A DNA stretch of 64,000 bases, from contig NZ_CP100416.1 in NCBI RefSeq assembly GCF_026017845.1, forward strand, positions 4,991,176 to 5,055,175, given 5' to 3'. The notes below the pieces were generated by a model. It did no database searches. It was not told the origin of the DNA and saw only the letters and a program-made list of their open reading frames with translations. Numbering within the stretch: position 1 is the first letter of the stretch; every line of letters begins with the position of its first letter. The translations under genes and the position numbers were made by a program. This stretch comes from Amycolatopsis mediterranei. Its GTDB lineage: Bacteria > Actinomycetota > Actinomycetes > Mycobacteriales > Pseudonocardiaceae. Below are positions 35,564-42,404 of this stretch, piece after piece.

Positions 35564-36195
35564 AGGTCGGCTCCGCGGATCGCGCCTGCGTCGCCACCCT
35601 CGTCGCGGCTTGCTCGCCGGACAGCCTCCGGCGCCGGTTCATGATGGGTGGCCCCGCCCGCCCGGCCGAGGTTTTCCAGCGGTACCAGCGGTTCCTGCTC
35701 GCCGGGCCCCCGGACGGCGTCGCGCTGCTCGCCCACCGCGGGGGCACTCCGGTGGGGCTGCTCAACTGCGTCTCGCCGACGCCGGGTGAGGCGGAGATCG
35801 GGATCCTCGTCGCCGACGCGTGGCAGCGGCGGGGGATCGGCAGCGCGCTGAGCCGGTGGCTGTGGGACTCCGGACGCTGGGCCGGCTGGACCGTGCGGGC
35901 CACCGTCCAGGCCGGGAACGCCGGCGCCGAGGCGCTGCTGCTGGGCCAGGGGTTCCGGCCGGTGCCGTCGTACGAACGCGGCGAACGCGACTTCGCCATG
36001 GTCGTGCCGGACTGGGCTACCATGACGGACGTCATGAAGGAGGCGGTCGATGACCAGGACACCGCGCGAGCGGATGGTGCTCAGCGCCGCGCAGCTGGTG
36101 CGGATCCACGGTGTCGGGGCGACCGGCATGCGGGACGTGGTCGCCCACGCCGAAGCGCCGCGGGGGTCCCTGCAGCACTACTTCCCCGGCGGTAA
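35548..36195 (+). CDS. GNAT-family N-acetyltransferase with long overlap into tetR
   Basis: A 215-aa frame. Residues 1-150 are a GNAT acetyltransferase with the acetyl-CoA loop in EIGILVADAWQRRGIGSALSRWL and a terminal beta strand DFAMVVPDW. After this natural end the frame stays open for about 60 more residues, low-complexity and Arg-rich, and runs 146 bp into the tetR gene in another frame. Either the long overlap is real, or a frameshift or error removed an earlier stop. The substrate is unknown. Operators at 35496, 35546 and 36020 tie it to the TetR. Confidence 0.8.
   Translation: MTTVIEVGSADRACVATLVAACSPDSLRRRFMMGGPARPAEVFQRYQRFLLAGPPDGVALLAHRGGTPVGLLNCVSPTPGEAEIGILVADAWQRRGIGSALSRWLWDSGRWAGWTVRATVQAGNAGAEALLLGQGFRPVPSYERGERDFAMVVPDWATMTDVMKEAVDDQDTARADGAQRRAAGADPRCRGDRHAGRGRPRRSAAGVPAALLPRR
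36020..36037. promoter_or_regulatory. Palindromic operator, copy 3, before tetR
   Basis: CCATGAC-GGAC-GTCATGA keeps the ATGAC-N4-GTCAT core of the other two copies and lies just upstream of the ribosome site AAGGAGG and the TetR ATG at 36050. This fits autoregulation from inside the GNAT reading frame. Confidence 0.6.
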
Positions 36196-36646
36196 GGACC
36201 AGCTGATCGCCGAAGCCGTCGCCTGGGCCGGGGACTACTCCGCCCGGCGGGTGGCCCGGGTCGCCGCGAAGCTCGAGGACCCGACGCCGGGCAAGCTCTT
36301 CGAGGCGATGGCGGCCCAGTGGCGTGACGAGTTCACGACCGCGGGCTTCGACGCCGGCTGCCCGCTGGTCGCGACGGTCGCCGACACGGCCGCGACGAGC
36401 GACGAACTGCGGGAAGCCGTCGGCAAGGCCTTCGACGGCTGGCAGCGCCCGGTCGCCGCGACGCTCGAGCAGCTGGGCGTCCCCCCGGCCCGCAGCACGT
36501 CGCTGGCGGTGCTGATGCTCAGCGCACTGGAGGGCGCGATCGTCCTGGCCCGGGCGCACCGGGACGTCGCCCCGCTCGACACGGTGGTCGCCGAGCTGCG
36601 GCCGTTGCTCGACGGCGCCGTGGACAAACGCCGCCGCCGGGTCTAA
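36050..36646 (+). CDS. TetR/AcrR-family regulator (LmrA/YxaF-like)
   Basis: A 198-aa regulator with an N-terminal TetR HTH (VGATGMRDVVAHAEAPRGSLQHYFPGGKDQL) and a C-terminal ligand domain of the LmrA/YxaF type (CPLVATVADTA). AAGGAGG is placed 7 bp before the ATG. Three copies of one palindrome around this gene and the upstream GNAT gene are its probable operators. It ends convergently with the epoxide hydrolase; the stops overlap. Confidence 0.9.
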   Translation: MTRTPRERMVLSAAQLVRIHGVGATGMRDVVAHAEAPRGSLQHYFPGGKDQLIAEAVAWAGDYSARRVARVAAKLEDPTPGKLFEAMAAQWRDEFTTAGFDAGCPLVATVADTAATSDELREAVGKAFDGWQRPVAATLEQLGVPPARSTSLAVLMLSALEGAIVLARAHRDVAPLDTVVAELRPLLDGAVDKRRRRV

Positions 36647-37773
36647 CGGGCGCGGAAGAACGCGCGGATGTCGTCGACCAGCACGTCCGGCGCCTGCAGC
36701 GAGGCGAAGTGCCCGCCGGTGTCGTACTCCGACCAGCGCGTGACGGTGTTCGACAGCTCGGCCAGCCCGCGGAGCGCGTGGTCGCCGCGGAAGTTCGCCA
36801 CCGCGGTCGGGACGCCGGAGGGCGCGAGCCGCACCCCCCAGCCGTCCCGGGCGGCTTCGAGGTAGAGGCGCGCGGCCGAGCCGGCGGTGCCGGTGAGCCA
36901 GAAGATCGTCACGTTCGTCAGGATGGCGTCGCGGCTCACCGGCGTCTGGTTCGTCGTGGCCGGGTCCCAGTCGACGAACCACTCGAGGTTCCACGCGAGC
37001 TGCCCGGCGGGGGAGTCGTTGAGCGCGTAGGCCAGGGTCTGCGGGCGGGTGGCCATCTGGGTGGCGTAGCCGGAGTGGGCGTACCACCAGGTCTCGTTTT
37101 CCTTCGCCCGCTTCCGGTCCTCTTCGGACAGCCGCTCGAGATCGCCGGGAGCGGTGGGGACCCCGGCGTTGGCAACGGCGTTGACGTGCACGCCCAGCAC
37201 GGCTTCCGGGGCGACCCGGCCGAGTTCGGGGGAGACGATGCTGCCGAAGTCACCGCCTTGGGCGCCGTAGCGTTCGTAGCCGAGCCGCCGCATCAGCTCG
37301 GCCCACGCCCGGGCGGTGCGGCGGGTGTTCCAGCCGCGGTCGCCGGTGGGGCCGGAGAAGGCGAACCCGGGCACGGACGGCGCGACGACGTGGAAGGCGT
37401 CCTTCGGATCGCCACCGTGCGCGCGCGGATCGGTGAGCGGGCCGAGGACGTCGAGGAAATCGGCGACCGTGCTCGGCCAGCCGTGGGTCATGATCAGCGG
37501 AGTGGCGTCCGGTTCGGGCGAGCGGACGTGCAGGAAGTGGAGGCGCTGGCCGTCGACGGTGGTGGTGAACTGGGGGTGGGCGTTGAGCCGGGCTTCCTGG
37601 GCACGCCAGTCGAAGCCGTGCTGCCAGTAGTCCACGAGCTCGGCGAGTGAGGTCTGGCTGACGCCGTAGTCCCAGCCGACGCCGGGTAGCTCGCCGGGCC
37701 AGCGGGTGTTGGCCAGGCGGTGGTGGAGCTCGTCGAGGTCCTGCTGGGGGATGTCGAGGTGGAAGGGATCCAT
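36643..37773 (-). CDS. Epoxide hydrolase (EHN-domain alpha/beta hydrolase), paralogue 2
   Basis: A 376-aa epoxide hydrolase with the N-terminal lid FHLDIPQQDLDELHHRL, HGWPST oxyanion segment and nucleophile Asp in GGDFGS. It shares long stretches with the enzyme at 7085-8212 (FDWRAQEA-LNA-PQFTT, DGQ-HFLHVRS). The ATG at 37773 gives the family start. It lies 62 bp after the SDR gene and may be the last gene of a marR-GST-SDR-epoxide hydrolase operon. Confidence 0.9.
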   Translation of the reverse strand: MDPFHLDIPQQDLDELHHRLANTRWPGELPGVGWDYGVSQTSLAELVDYWQHGFDWRAQEARLNAHPQFTTTVDGQRLHFLHVRSPEPDATPLIMTHGWPSTVADFLDVLGPLTDPRAHGGDPKDAFHVVAPSVPGFAFSGPTGDRGWNTRRTARAWAELMRRLGYERYGAQGGDFGSIVSPELGRVAPEAVLGVHVNAVANAGVPTAPGDLERLSEEDRKRAKENETWWYAHSGYATQMATRPQTLAYALNDSPAGQLAWNLEWFVDWDPATTNQTPVSRDAILTNVTIFWLTGTAGSAARLYLEAARDGWGVRLAPSGVPTAVANFRGDHALRGLAELSNTVTRWSEYDTGGHFASLQAPDVLVDDIRAFFRAR

Positions 37774-37835
37774 GCCTTCGACGGTCTCGCGGATATAGGA
37801 CAGGATCGGTCCTGATCGTCGAGCCGAGGGCGATT

Positions 37836-38618
37836 TCAGGTGTGCGTGCCGCCGTCGATGCGGATTTCCGTGCCCGTGATGAACTTGCCGTCGTCCGAGG
37901 CGAGCATCGCCACCACGCCCGCCACCGTCTCCGGGCCCGCCACCGCGTTGCCCACCTCCGTCGTGAACTCCGTCGGGAGGATCGGCAGCAACCGCCCGAA
38001 CAGCGTGTAGTCGACGTTCTGCGGCAGCCAGCTCGCCGCCGAGTCCGTGATGCCGCTCTTCACGCTGCCCGGGGCGATGCTGACCGCGCGCAGGCCCTGC
38101 TTGCCGTACTCCAGCGCCAGCGAGTGCGTGAAGGCCTGGATGCCGCCCTTGCTCGCGCTGTACGCCGCCATGTACGGGTGGGCGAACGATGCCGAGGTCG
38201 AACTGAAGTTCACCACCACGCCGTTCGGCGATTCGAGCAGGGCCGGCAGGGTCGCGCGGGTCACCAGGAACGTGCCCGTCAGGTTCACCGCCAGCACGCG
38301 GTTCCACAGCTCCAGCGACGTCTCGTGCGTGTGCGACGCCAGCAGGATCCCCGCCGCGTTGACCACGATGTCGAGGCCGCCGAGCACGTTCACCGCCGAT
38401 GTCACGCCGAACTCCACCGATGCCTCGTCGGCCACGTCCATGACGTACGTCGTCAGGCCGCCGAGGCGGGCGGCCTCCTGGGTGCCGAAGAGGCCCTCTT
38501 CGGAGACGTCGGTGCCGATGACCTGCGCACCCTCCGCCATCAGGCGGAGCGTGGTGGCCCGGCCGATGCCGGAACCGGCGCCGGTGACCAGGACTCGGCG
38601 ATCGCGCAGGCGTTCCAT
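37836..38618 (-). CDS. SDR-family oxidoreductase
   Basis: A 260-aa short-chain dehydrogenase. The cofactor motif is TGAGSGIG, the structural NAAG is present (VNAAGIL), and the catalytic set is Ser in NFSSTSAS with YxxxK in YSASK. The D in GTDVS at the end of the second strand suggests NAD preference. I use the ATG at 38618 (MERLRDRRVLV); a TTG six codons upstream is possible. It lies 36 bp downstream of the GST gene. Confidence 0.9.
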   Translation of the reverse strand: MERLRDRRVLVTGAGSGIGRATTLRLMAEGAQVIGTDVSEEGLFGTQEAARLGGLTTYVMDVADEASVEFGVTSAVNVLGGLDIVVNAAGILLASHTHETSLELWNRVLAVNLTGTFLVTRATLPALLESPNGVVVNFSSTSASFAHPYMAAYSASKGGIQAFTHSLALEYGKQGLRAVSIAPGSVKSGITDSAASWLPQNVDYTLFGRLLPILPTEFTTEVGNAVAGPETVAGVVAMLASDDGKFITGTEIRIDGGTHT

Positions 38619-38654
38619 GGCGATCACCGTAGCCAAGAAACTGCAGCCGAGAAA

Positions 38655-39638
38655 CTACAGCGCGGGCACCCTCTCCGGCTCCGGCGGCGGGCCCGGCGGT
38701 GTCCCGTCGCCGAACGGGCGGCCACCCAGCTCTTCCCGGCCGTGCGGGGTCAGCCAGCCGCTCACGTCGGGGCCCAGCGGCACGATCCCGGTCGGGTTCA
38801 CGTTCTTGTGCACCACGTAGTAGTGCTCCTTGATCTGCGCGAAGTCGATCGTGTCGCCGAACCCCGGCGTCTGGAACAGGTCGCGCGTGTACGCCCACAG
38901 CACCGGCAGCTCGGCCAGCTTCTGCCGGTTGCACTTGAAGTGACCGTGGTACACCGCGTCGAAGCGCACCAGGGTCGTGAACAACCGGATGTCCGCTTCG
39001 GTGATCGTGTCGCCGACCAGGTAGCGCTGGTTCGCCAGGCGCTCGGACAACCAGTCCAGCCGGGCGAACAGCTTCCGGTAGGAGTGCTCGTACGCCTCCT
39101 GGGACCGGGCGAACCCGCACTGGTACACCGCGTTGTTGACGTCGGTGAACACCTGCTGCGCCACGTCGTCGATCTCGTCCCGGAGCTTCTCCGGGTACAG
39201 CTCGGGCGCGCCGTCACGGTGGTACTGCGTCCACTCGGTCGACATGTCCAGCGTCATCTGCGCGAAGTCGTTGGTGACGACCTGGCCGCTCGGCACGTCG
39301 ACGAACGCCGGGACCGTGATGCCGCGCGGGTAGTCCGGGTCGCGCTTGAAGAACGCCTCCTGCAGGCGCTCGATGCCGAGGACCGGGTCACGGCCGCCGG
39401 GGTCCAGGTCGAAGCTCCAGCTGCGCTCGTCGTGCACCGGCCCGGCGATCCCCATCGACAGGACCGGCTCGAGGCCCAGCAGCCGGCGCACGATCACCGC
39501 GCGGTTCGCCCACGGGCACGCCCGCGCGACGACCAGCCGGTAGCGGTCCGGCTCGACCGGCCAGCCGTCGCGGCCGTCGGCCGTGATGCGGTCCGGGAGG
39601 TAGTTCAGGTCGCGCTTGTACTCGCCCTTGTCGGTCAT
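38655..39638 (-). CDS. Glutathionyl-hydroquinone-reductase-type GST family protein
   Basis: A 327-aa protein of the omega/Xi GST group (YqjG/EcfG-like), with the thioredoxin-fold catalytic motif ACPWANRA, the VPAFVD cis-proline strand and an all-helical C-terminal domain (LVGDTITEADIRLFTTLVRFD). Such enzymes reduce thiol conjugates of quinones. Actinobacteria use mycothiol rather than glutathione, so the thiol partner is uncertain. It starts 8 bp after the MarR gene, clearly in one operon. Confidence 0.88.
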   Translation of the reverse strand: MTDKGEYKRDLNYLPDRITADGRDGWPVEPDRYRLVVARACPWANRAVIVRRLLGLEPVLSMGIAGPVHDERSWSFDLDPGGRDPVLGIERLQEAFFKRDPDYPRGITVPAFVDVPSGQVVTNDFAQMTLDMSTEWTQYHRDGAPELYPEKLRDEIDDVAQQVFTDVNNAVYQCGFARSQEAYEHSYRKLFARLDWLSERLANQRYLVGDTITEADIRLFTTLVRFDAVYHGHFKCNRQKLAELPVLWAYTRDLFQTPGFGDTIDFAQIKEHYYVVHKNVNPTGIVPLGPDVSGWLTPHGREELGGRPFGDGTPPGPPPEPERVPAL

Positions 39639-39646
39639 CGGCGTCC

Positions 39647-40123
39647 TCAGCAGTCGTCGGTCGGGGGAGTGGCTTCCAGTGCCGCGGCCAGCCGGGCCAG
39701 CACCGGCCCGGCCGTGCGGATGTCCTCGGCGCTCAGGTGGTCGAACACCGAAGCCCGCACGCGGGCGAGGTGGCCCGGGTAGGCCGCCTCCAGTCTGGTC
39801 AATCCCGCCTCGGTCAGCACGGCGTTGGACGCGCGGCCGTCCTCCGCGCAGCGGCGCTTCTCGACCAGGCCGCGGCGGGTCAGGTCGTCGACGACCCGGC
39901 TGATCCGGCTCAGCGACAGCCCGGTGGTCGCGGCCAGCGCCGAGATGCGGAGCAGGCGGCCGGGGGCTTCGGACAGCGCGACCAGCACCCCGTAGTCGGT
40001 GATCGCGAGCCCCGTCTCGGGCAGGAAGTGGTCCTCGAGCGCGCGCGGCAGCGCCGTCATGATGCGCATCAGCGGCCGCCAGAACGCGGTTTCGTCGGCG
40101 TCGAGCGCGGAAAGATCACCCAT
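39647..40123 (-). CDS. MarR-family transcriptional regulator
   Basis: A 158-aa MarR regulator: LRISALAATTGLSLSRISRVVDDL is the recognition HTH and KRRCAEDGRASNAVLTEAG the wing. The ATG at 40123 was chosen because the frame upstream contains the shared promoter region. It leads the GST-SDR-epoxide hydrolase genes and is divergent from yceI with a 107-bp gap containing TTGCTTGCGCAA. Confidence 0.88.
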   Translation of the reverse strand: MGDLSALDADETAFWRPLMRIMTALPRALEDHFLPETGLAITDYGVLVALSEAPGRLLRISALAATTGLSLSRISRVVDDLTRRGLVEKRRCAEDGRASNAVLTEAGLTRLEAAYPGHLARVRASVFDHLSAEDIRTAGPVLARLAAALEATPPTDDC

Positions 40124-40144
40124 ACCGGCGACTCTACCGAAAGC

Positions 40145-40176
40145 TTGCTTGCGCAACCAGCCAAAGTGAGTAGAGT
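40145..40176 (+). promoter_or_regulatory. Shared marR/yceI promoter with TTGC...GCAA element
   Basis: TTGCTTGCGCAA (40145-40156) contains the palindrome TTGCGCAA. Toward yceI the hexamers TTGCGC (40149-40154) and TAGAGT (40171-40176) are 16 bp apart. On the other strand another TAGAGT lies close to the MarR start. A repressor bound at the TTGC/GCAA element would cover both promoters. Confidence 0.45.
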
Positions 40177-40230
40177 GTCGTTGAACCCTCAATCACCGGG
40201 GGGCGCCACCACGAGGAGAGAAGAACAGCG

Positions 40231-40788
40231 ATGACCAGCGCGACCACCTACCCCCAGCTGACCGGCGAATACACCATCGACCCCGCGCACTCGCGGATCG
40301 GGTTCGTCGCCCGGCACGCCATGGTGACCAAGGTGCGCGGCAGTTTCAACGAGTTCACCGGCTCCGCCACCATCGACGGCGACGCCCCGGAGAAGTCGTC
40401 GGCCCAGGTGACCATCCAGGCCCACAGCATCGACACCCGCAACGCCGACCGCGACGGGCACCTGAAGAGCAACGACTTCCTGTCGATGGACGAGTACCCG
40501 CAGATCACCTTCACCTCGACCGAGATCAAGCAGACCGGCGAGACCAGCTTCGACGTCACCGGCGACCTGACGATCAAGGACGTCACCCGCTCGGTGACCG
40601 TCCCGTTCGAGTTCGAGGGCTCCGCGAAGGACCCGTTCGGCAACGACCGGATCGGCTTCGAGGGCTCCACCACGATCAGCCGCAAGGACTACGGCATCAC
40701 CTGGAACGCCGCCCTCGAGACCGGCGGCGTGCTGGTGAGCGACAAGGTCACGCTGGAGTTCGAGATCTCCGCGATCAAGTCCGCCTGA
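40231..40788 (+). CDS. YceI-family lipid-binding protein
   Basis: A 185-aa YceI-domain protein, recognised from YTIDPAHSRIGFVARHAMVTKVRG, the FTGSATI strand and the late FEGSTTISRKDYGITWN. YceI proteins are small lipocalin-like barrels that bind isoprenoid or other lipids. No signal peptide is visible, so this one is predicted cytoplasmic. AGGAGAGAAG lies before the ATG. Divergent from the MarR operon, with a terminator directly after its stop. Confidence 0.92.
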   Translation: MTSATTYPQLTGEYTIDPAHSRIGFVARHAMVTKVRGSFNEFTGSATIDGDAPEKSSAQVTIQAHSIDTRNADRDGHLKSNDFLSMDEYPQITFTSTEIKQTGETSFDVTGDLTIKDVTRSVTVPFEFEGSAKDPFGNDRIGFEGSTTISRKDYGITWNAALETGGVLVSDKVTLEFEISAIKSA

Positions 40789-40794
40789 TCCCAG

Positions 40795-40825
40795 GAGCGG
40801 GAACCGGGCTCACCGGTTCCCGCTC
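40795..40825. terminator. Bidirectional terminator between yceI and tetR
   Basis: GAGCGGGAACCGG (40795-40807) and CCGGTTCCCGCTC (40813-40825) form a perfect 13-bp stem with a 5-nt loop. The right arm also encodes the last residues of the convergent TetR protein, so it serves both genes. Confidence 0.82.
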
Positions 40826-41412
40826 GCCCGCAGGTTTCCGATGCCGACGTCGAGCGCCGCTTCGAGGTGATCGATGCGGCCGGTCGACAGCATCACCACC
40901 ACGCCGCCCTGGATGCCGGCCAGCAGGGCGGCGGCCGTGCGTTCCGCGTCCAGGTCCGGGCCGGCCTCGCCCTTCTCCTGCAGGTGGCGGATGCCCGCCT
41001 CGATCTCGTCCTGCCAGCGCCGCACCAGTCCGGTGACCACCGCCTGCGCCCCCGGCGTCGCGCGGCCGAGCTGGGAGATCAGCACGTTGAGCGGGCAGTG
41101 CTGCCCGCGGCTGTCGTAGTGGGCGACGACCGTGTCACGCCAGCGCTGCCACGCCGCCCACGACGTGAGGTTCCCCAGTTGGGGCTGCTGGACGGCCAAG
41201 ACCTGGTCGGCCTCGTAGCGCGCCACCGCCAGCAGGAGCTCTTCCTTGCCGTCCGGGAAGTAGTGGAACAGCTGGCTCTTGCTCGTCCCCGTCCGCGCCC
41301 GGACGTCGTCGAGCGTCGTGACGGCGACCCCGCGCTCGCGGATTTCCGCCGCGGCGCCTTCGATGATCCGCTGCCGCGTCGCGGCGCCCTTCGGGGTCAG
41401 CTTTGGACTCAC
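40810..41412 (-). CDS. TetR/AcrR-family regulator
   Basis: A 200-aa regulator with a TetR HTH (TTLDDVRARTGTSKSQLFHYFPDGKEELL) and an LmrA/YxaF-like C-terminus (HCPLNVLISQLG). It starts with GTG at 41412. Its start region lies 44 bp from the ATG of the divergent pentapeptide-repeat gene, which is therefore the probable target besides itself. No clear palindrome was seen in that short gap. Confidence 0.87.
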   Translation of the reverse strand: MSPKLTPKGAATRQRIIEGAAAEIRERGVAVTTLDDVRARTGTSKSQLFHYFPDGKEELLLAVARYEADQVLAVQQPQLGNLTSWAAWQRWRDTVVAHYDSRGQHCPLNVLISQLGRATPGAQAVVTGLVRRWQDEIEAGIRHLQEKGEAGPDLDAERTAAALLAGIQGGVVVMLSTGRIDHLEAALDVGIGNLRASGNR

Positions 41413-41456
41413 GGGTCCACTTTAATTCGCTGGCCTCGGCCGGGACAATTCCGGGT

Positions 41457-42404
41457 ATGGCCACCATCACGCCGTTCGCGGTCCTGGCGTTGATCGGCGC
41501 CGTGGCCGGTTCGGTCGCGGCGTGGCTGCTCCTGCGCCGCGACCGGTACGCCGAGGTGGTCCACCCGGTCACCGTGCGCGGAGCCATCGACCCCGTGACC
41601 GAGCGGAAGATCTTCGCCGACGAGCGCGAGGTGCGGCTGGCGGGGGTGCACGAGTTCGCCGCGCTCGCGGACCGCGATCCCGCCCTGCGCCAGGACTTCG
41701 TCGACCAGTTCTTCGTGCAGCTGGGCTACGGGTGGCCCGAATCCGCGGCTTGGCAGGCGAAGCTCTGGCCGGTGCTGCGGATGCGTCTTCGGCGTGAGTC
41801 ACCGGAGTTCTGGCCGGGGATGGACCTCCACCCCAAGCCGATGGTGCTCCACGAGGTGGATCTGCGCGGCTGCGAAGTTCGCAACGCCTTCTTCAGCCGG
41901 GTCCGCTTCGTCGGCGACGCCCGCTTCGACGGCGCGGTCTTCGCCGGGCCGGTGAGCTTCGAGGGATCGTGCTTCGCTCGGCACGTCTCCTTCGCCGGCA
42001 CGCGGTTCGGAGCGGACGCCGACTTCGAGCGCACCACGTTCACCGGCACGGCGGCCTTTCCCCGGATCACCACGCACGGACAGCTGTGGTTCGACGCCGC
42101 CCGGTTCTCGGCCCGCACGGACTTCACGGGCGCCGCCTTCAGCGACGACGTGTCGTTCGACTGCGCCGGTTTCGCCGGCCCCGTGACGTTCCGGGACGCC
42201 CGGTGCGCCGCGGACCTCCTGTTCGGCGGGGCACGCTTCAGCGGTCACGCGGACTTCACCGGGGCGACGGCGGCGGACTTCTTCCTCACCGGGGCGCGCG
42301 CCCGGACGGACGCGCACGTGCGGCGGACCTGGCCGCCGGGCTGGGTGCTCGGCCCGCCCCGGCCGCGCAAGCCGGGGCACTGGGCCGACCTCACTCGGGC
42401 TTGA
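41457..42404 (+). CDS. Membrane-anchored pentapeptide-repeat protein
   Basis: A 315-aa protein with one N-terminal membrane helix (residues 5-26, FAVLALIGAVAGSVAAWLLL). From about residue 135 to 285 it carries tandem A(D/N)LXX-like repeats rich in F at the centre (ARFDGAVFAGPVSFEGSCF), which should form a right-handed quadrilateral beta-helix on the cytoplasmic or surface side. The function is unknown; some relatives mimic DNA. The ATG at 41457 follows the start of a divergent TetR gene, and its stop overlaps the GH31 stop by 14 bp. Confidence 0.8.
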   Translation: MATITPFAVLALIGAVAGSVAAWLLLRRDRYAEVVHPVTVRGAIDPVTERKIFADEREVRLAGVHEFAALADRDPALRQDFVDQFFVQLGYGWPESAAWQAKLWPVLRMRLRRESPEFWPGMDLHPKPMVLHEVDLRGCEVRNAFFSRVRFVGDARFDGAVFAGPVSFEGSCFARHVSFAGTRFGADADFERTTFTGTAAFPRITTHGQLWFDAARFSARTDFTGAAFSDDVSFDCAGFAGPVTFRDARCAADLLFGGARFSGHADFTGATAADFFLTGARARTDAHVRRTWPPGWVLGPPRPRKPGHWADLTRA

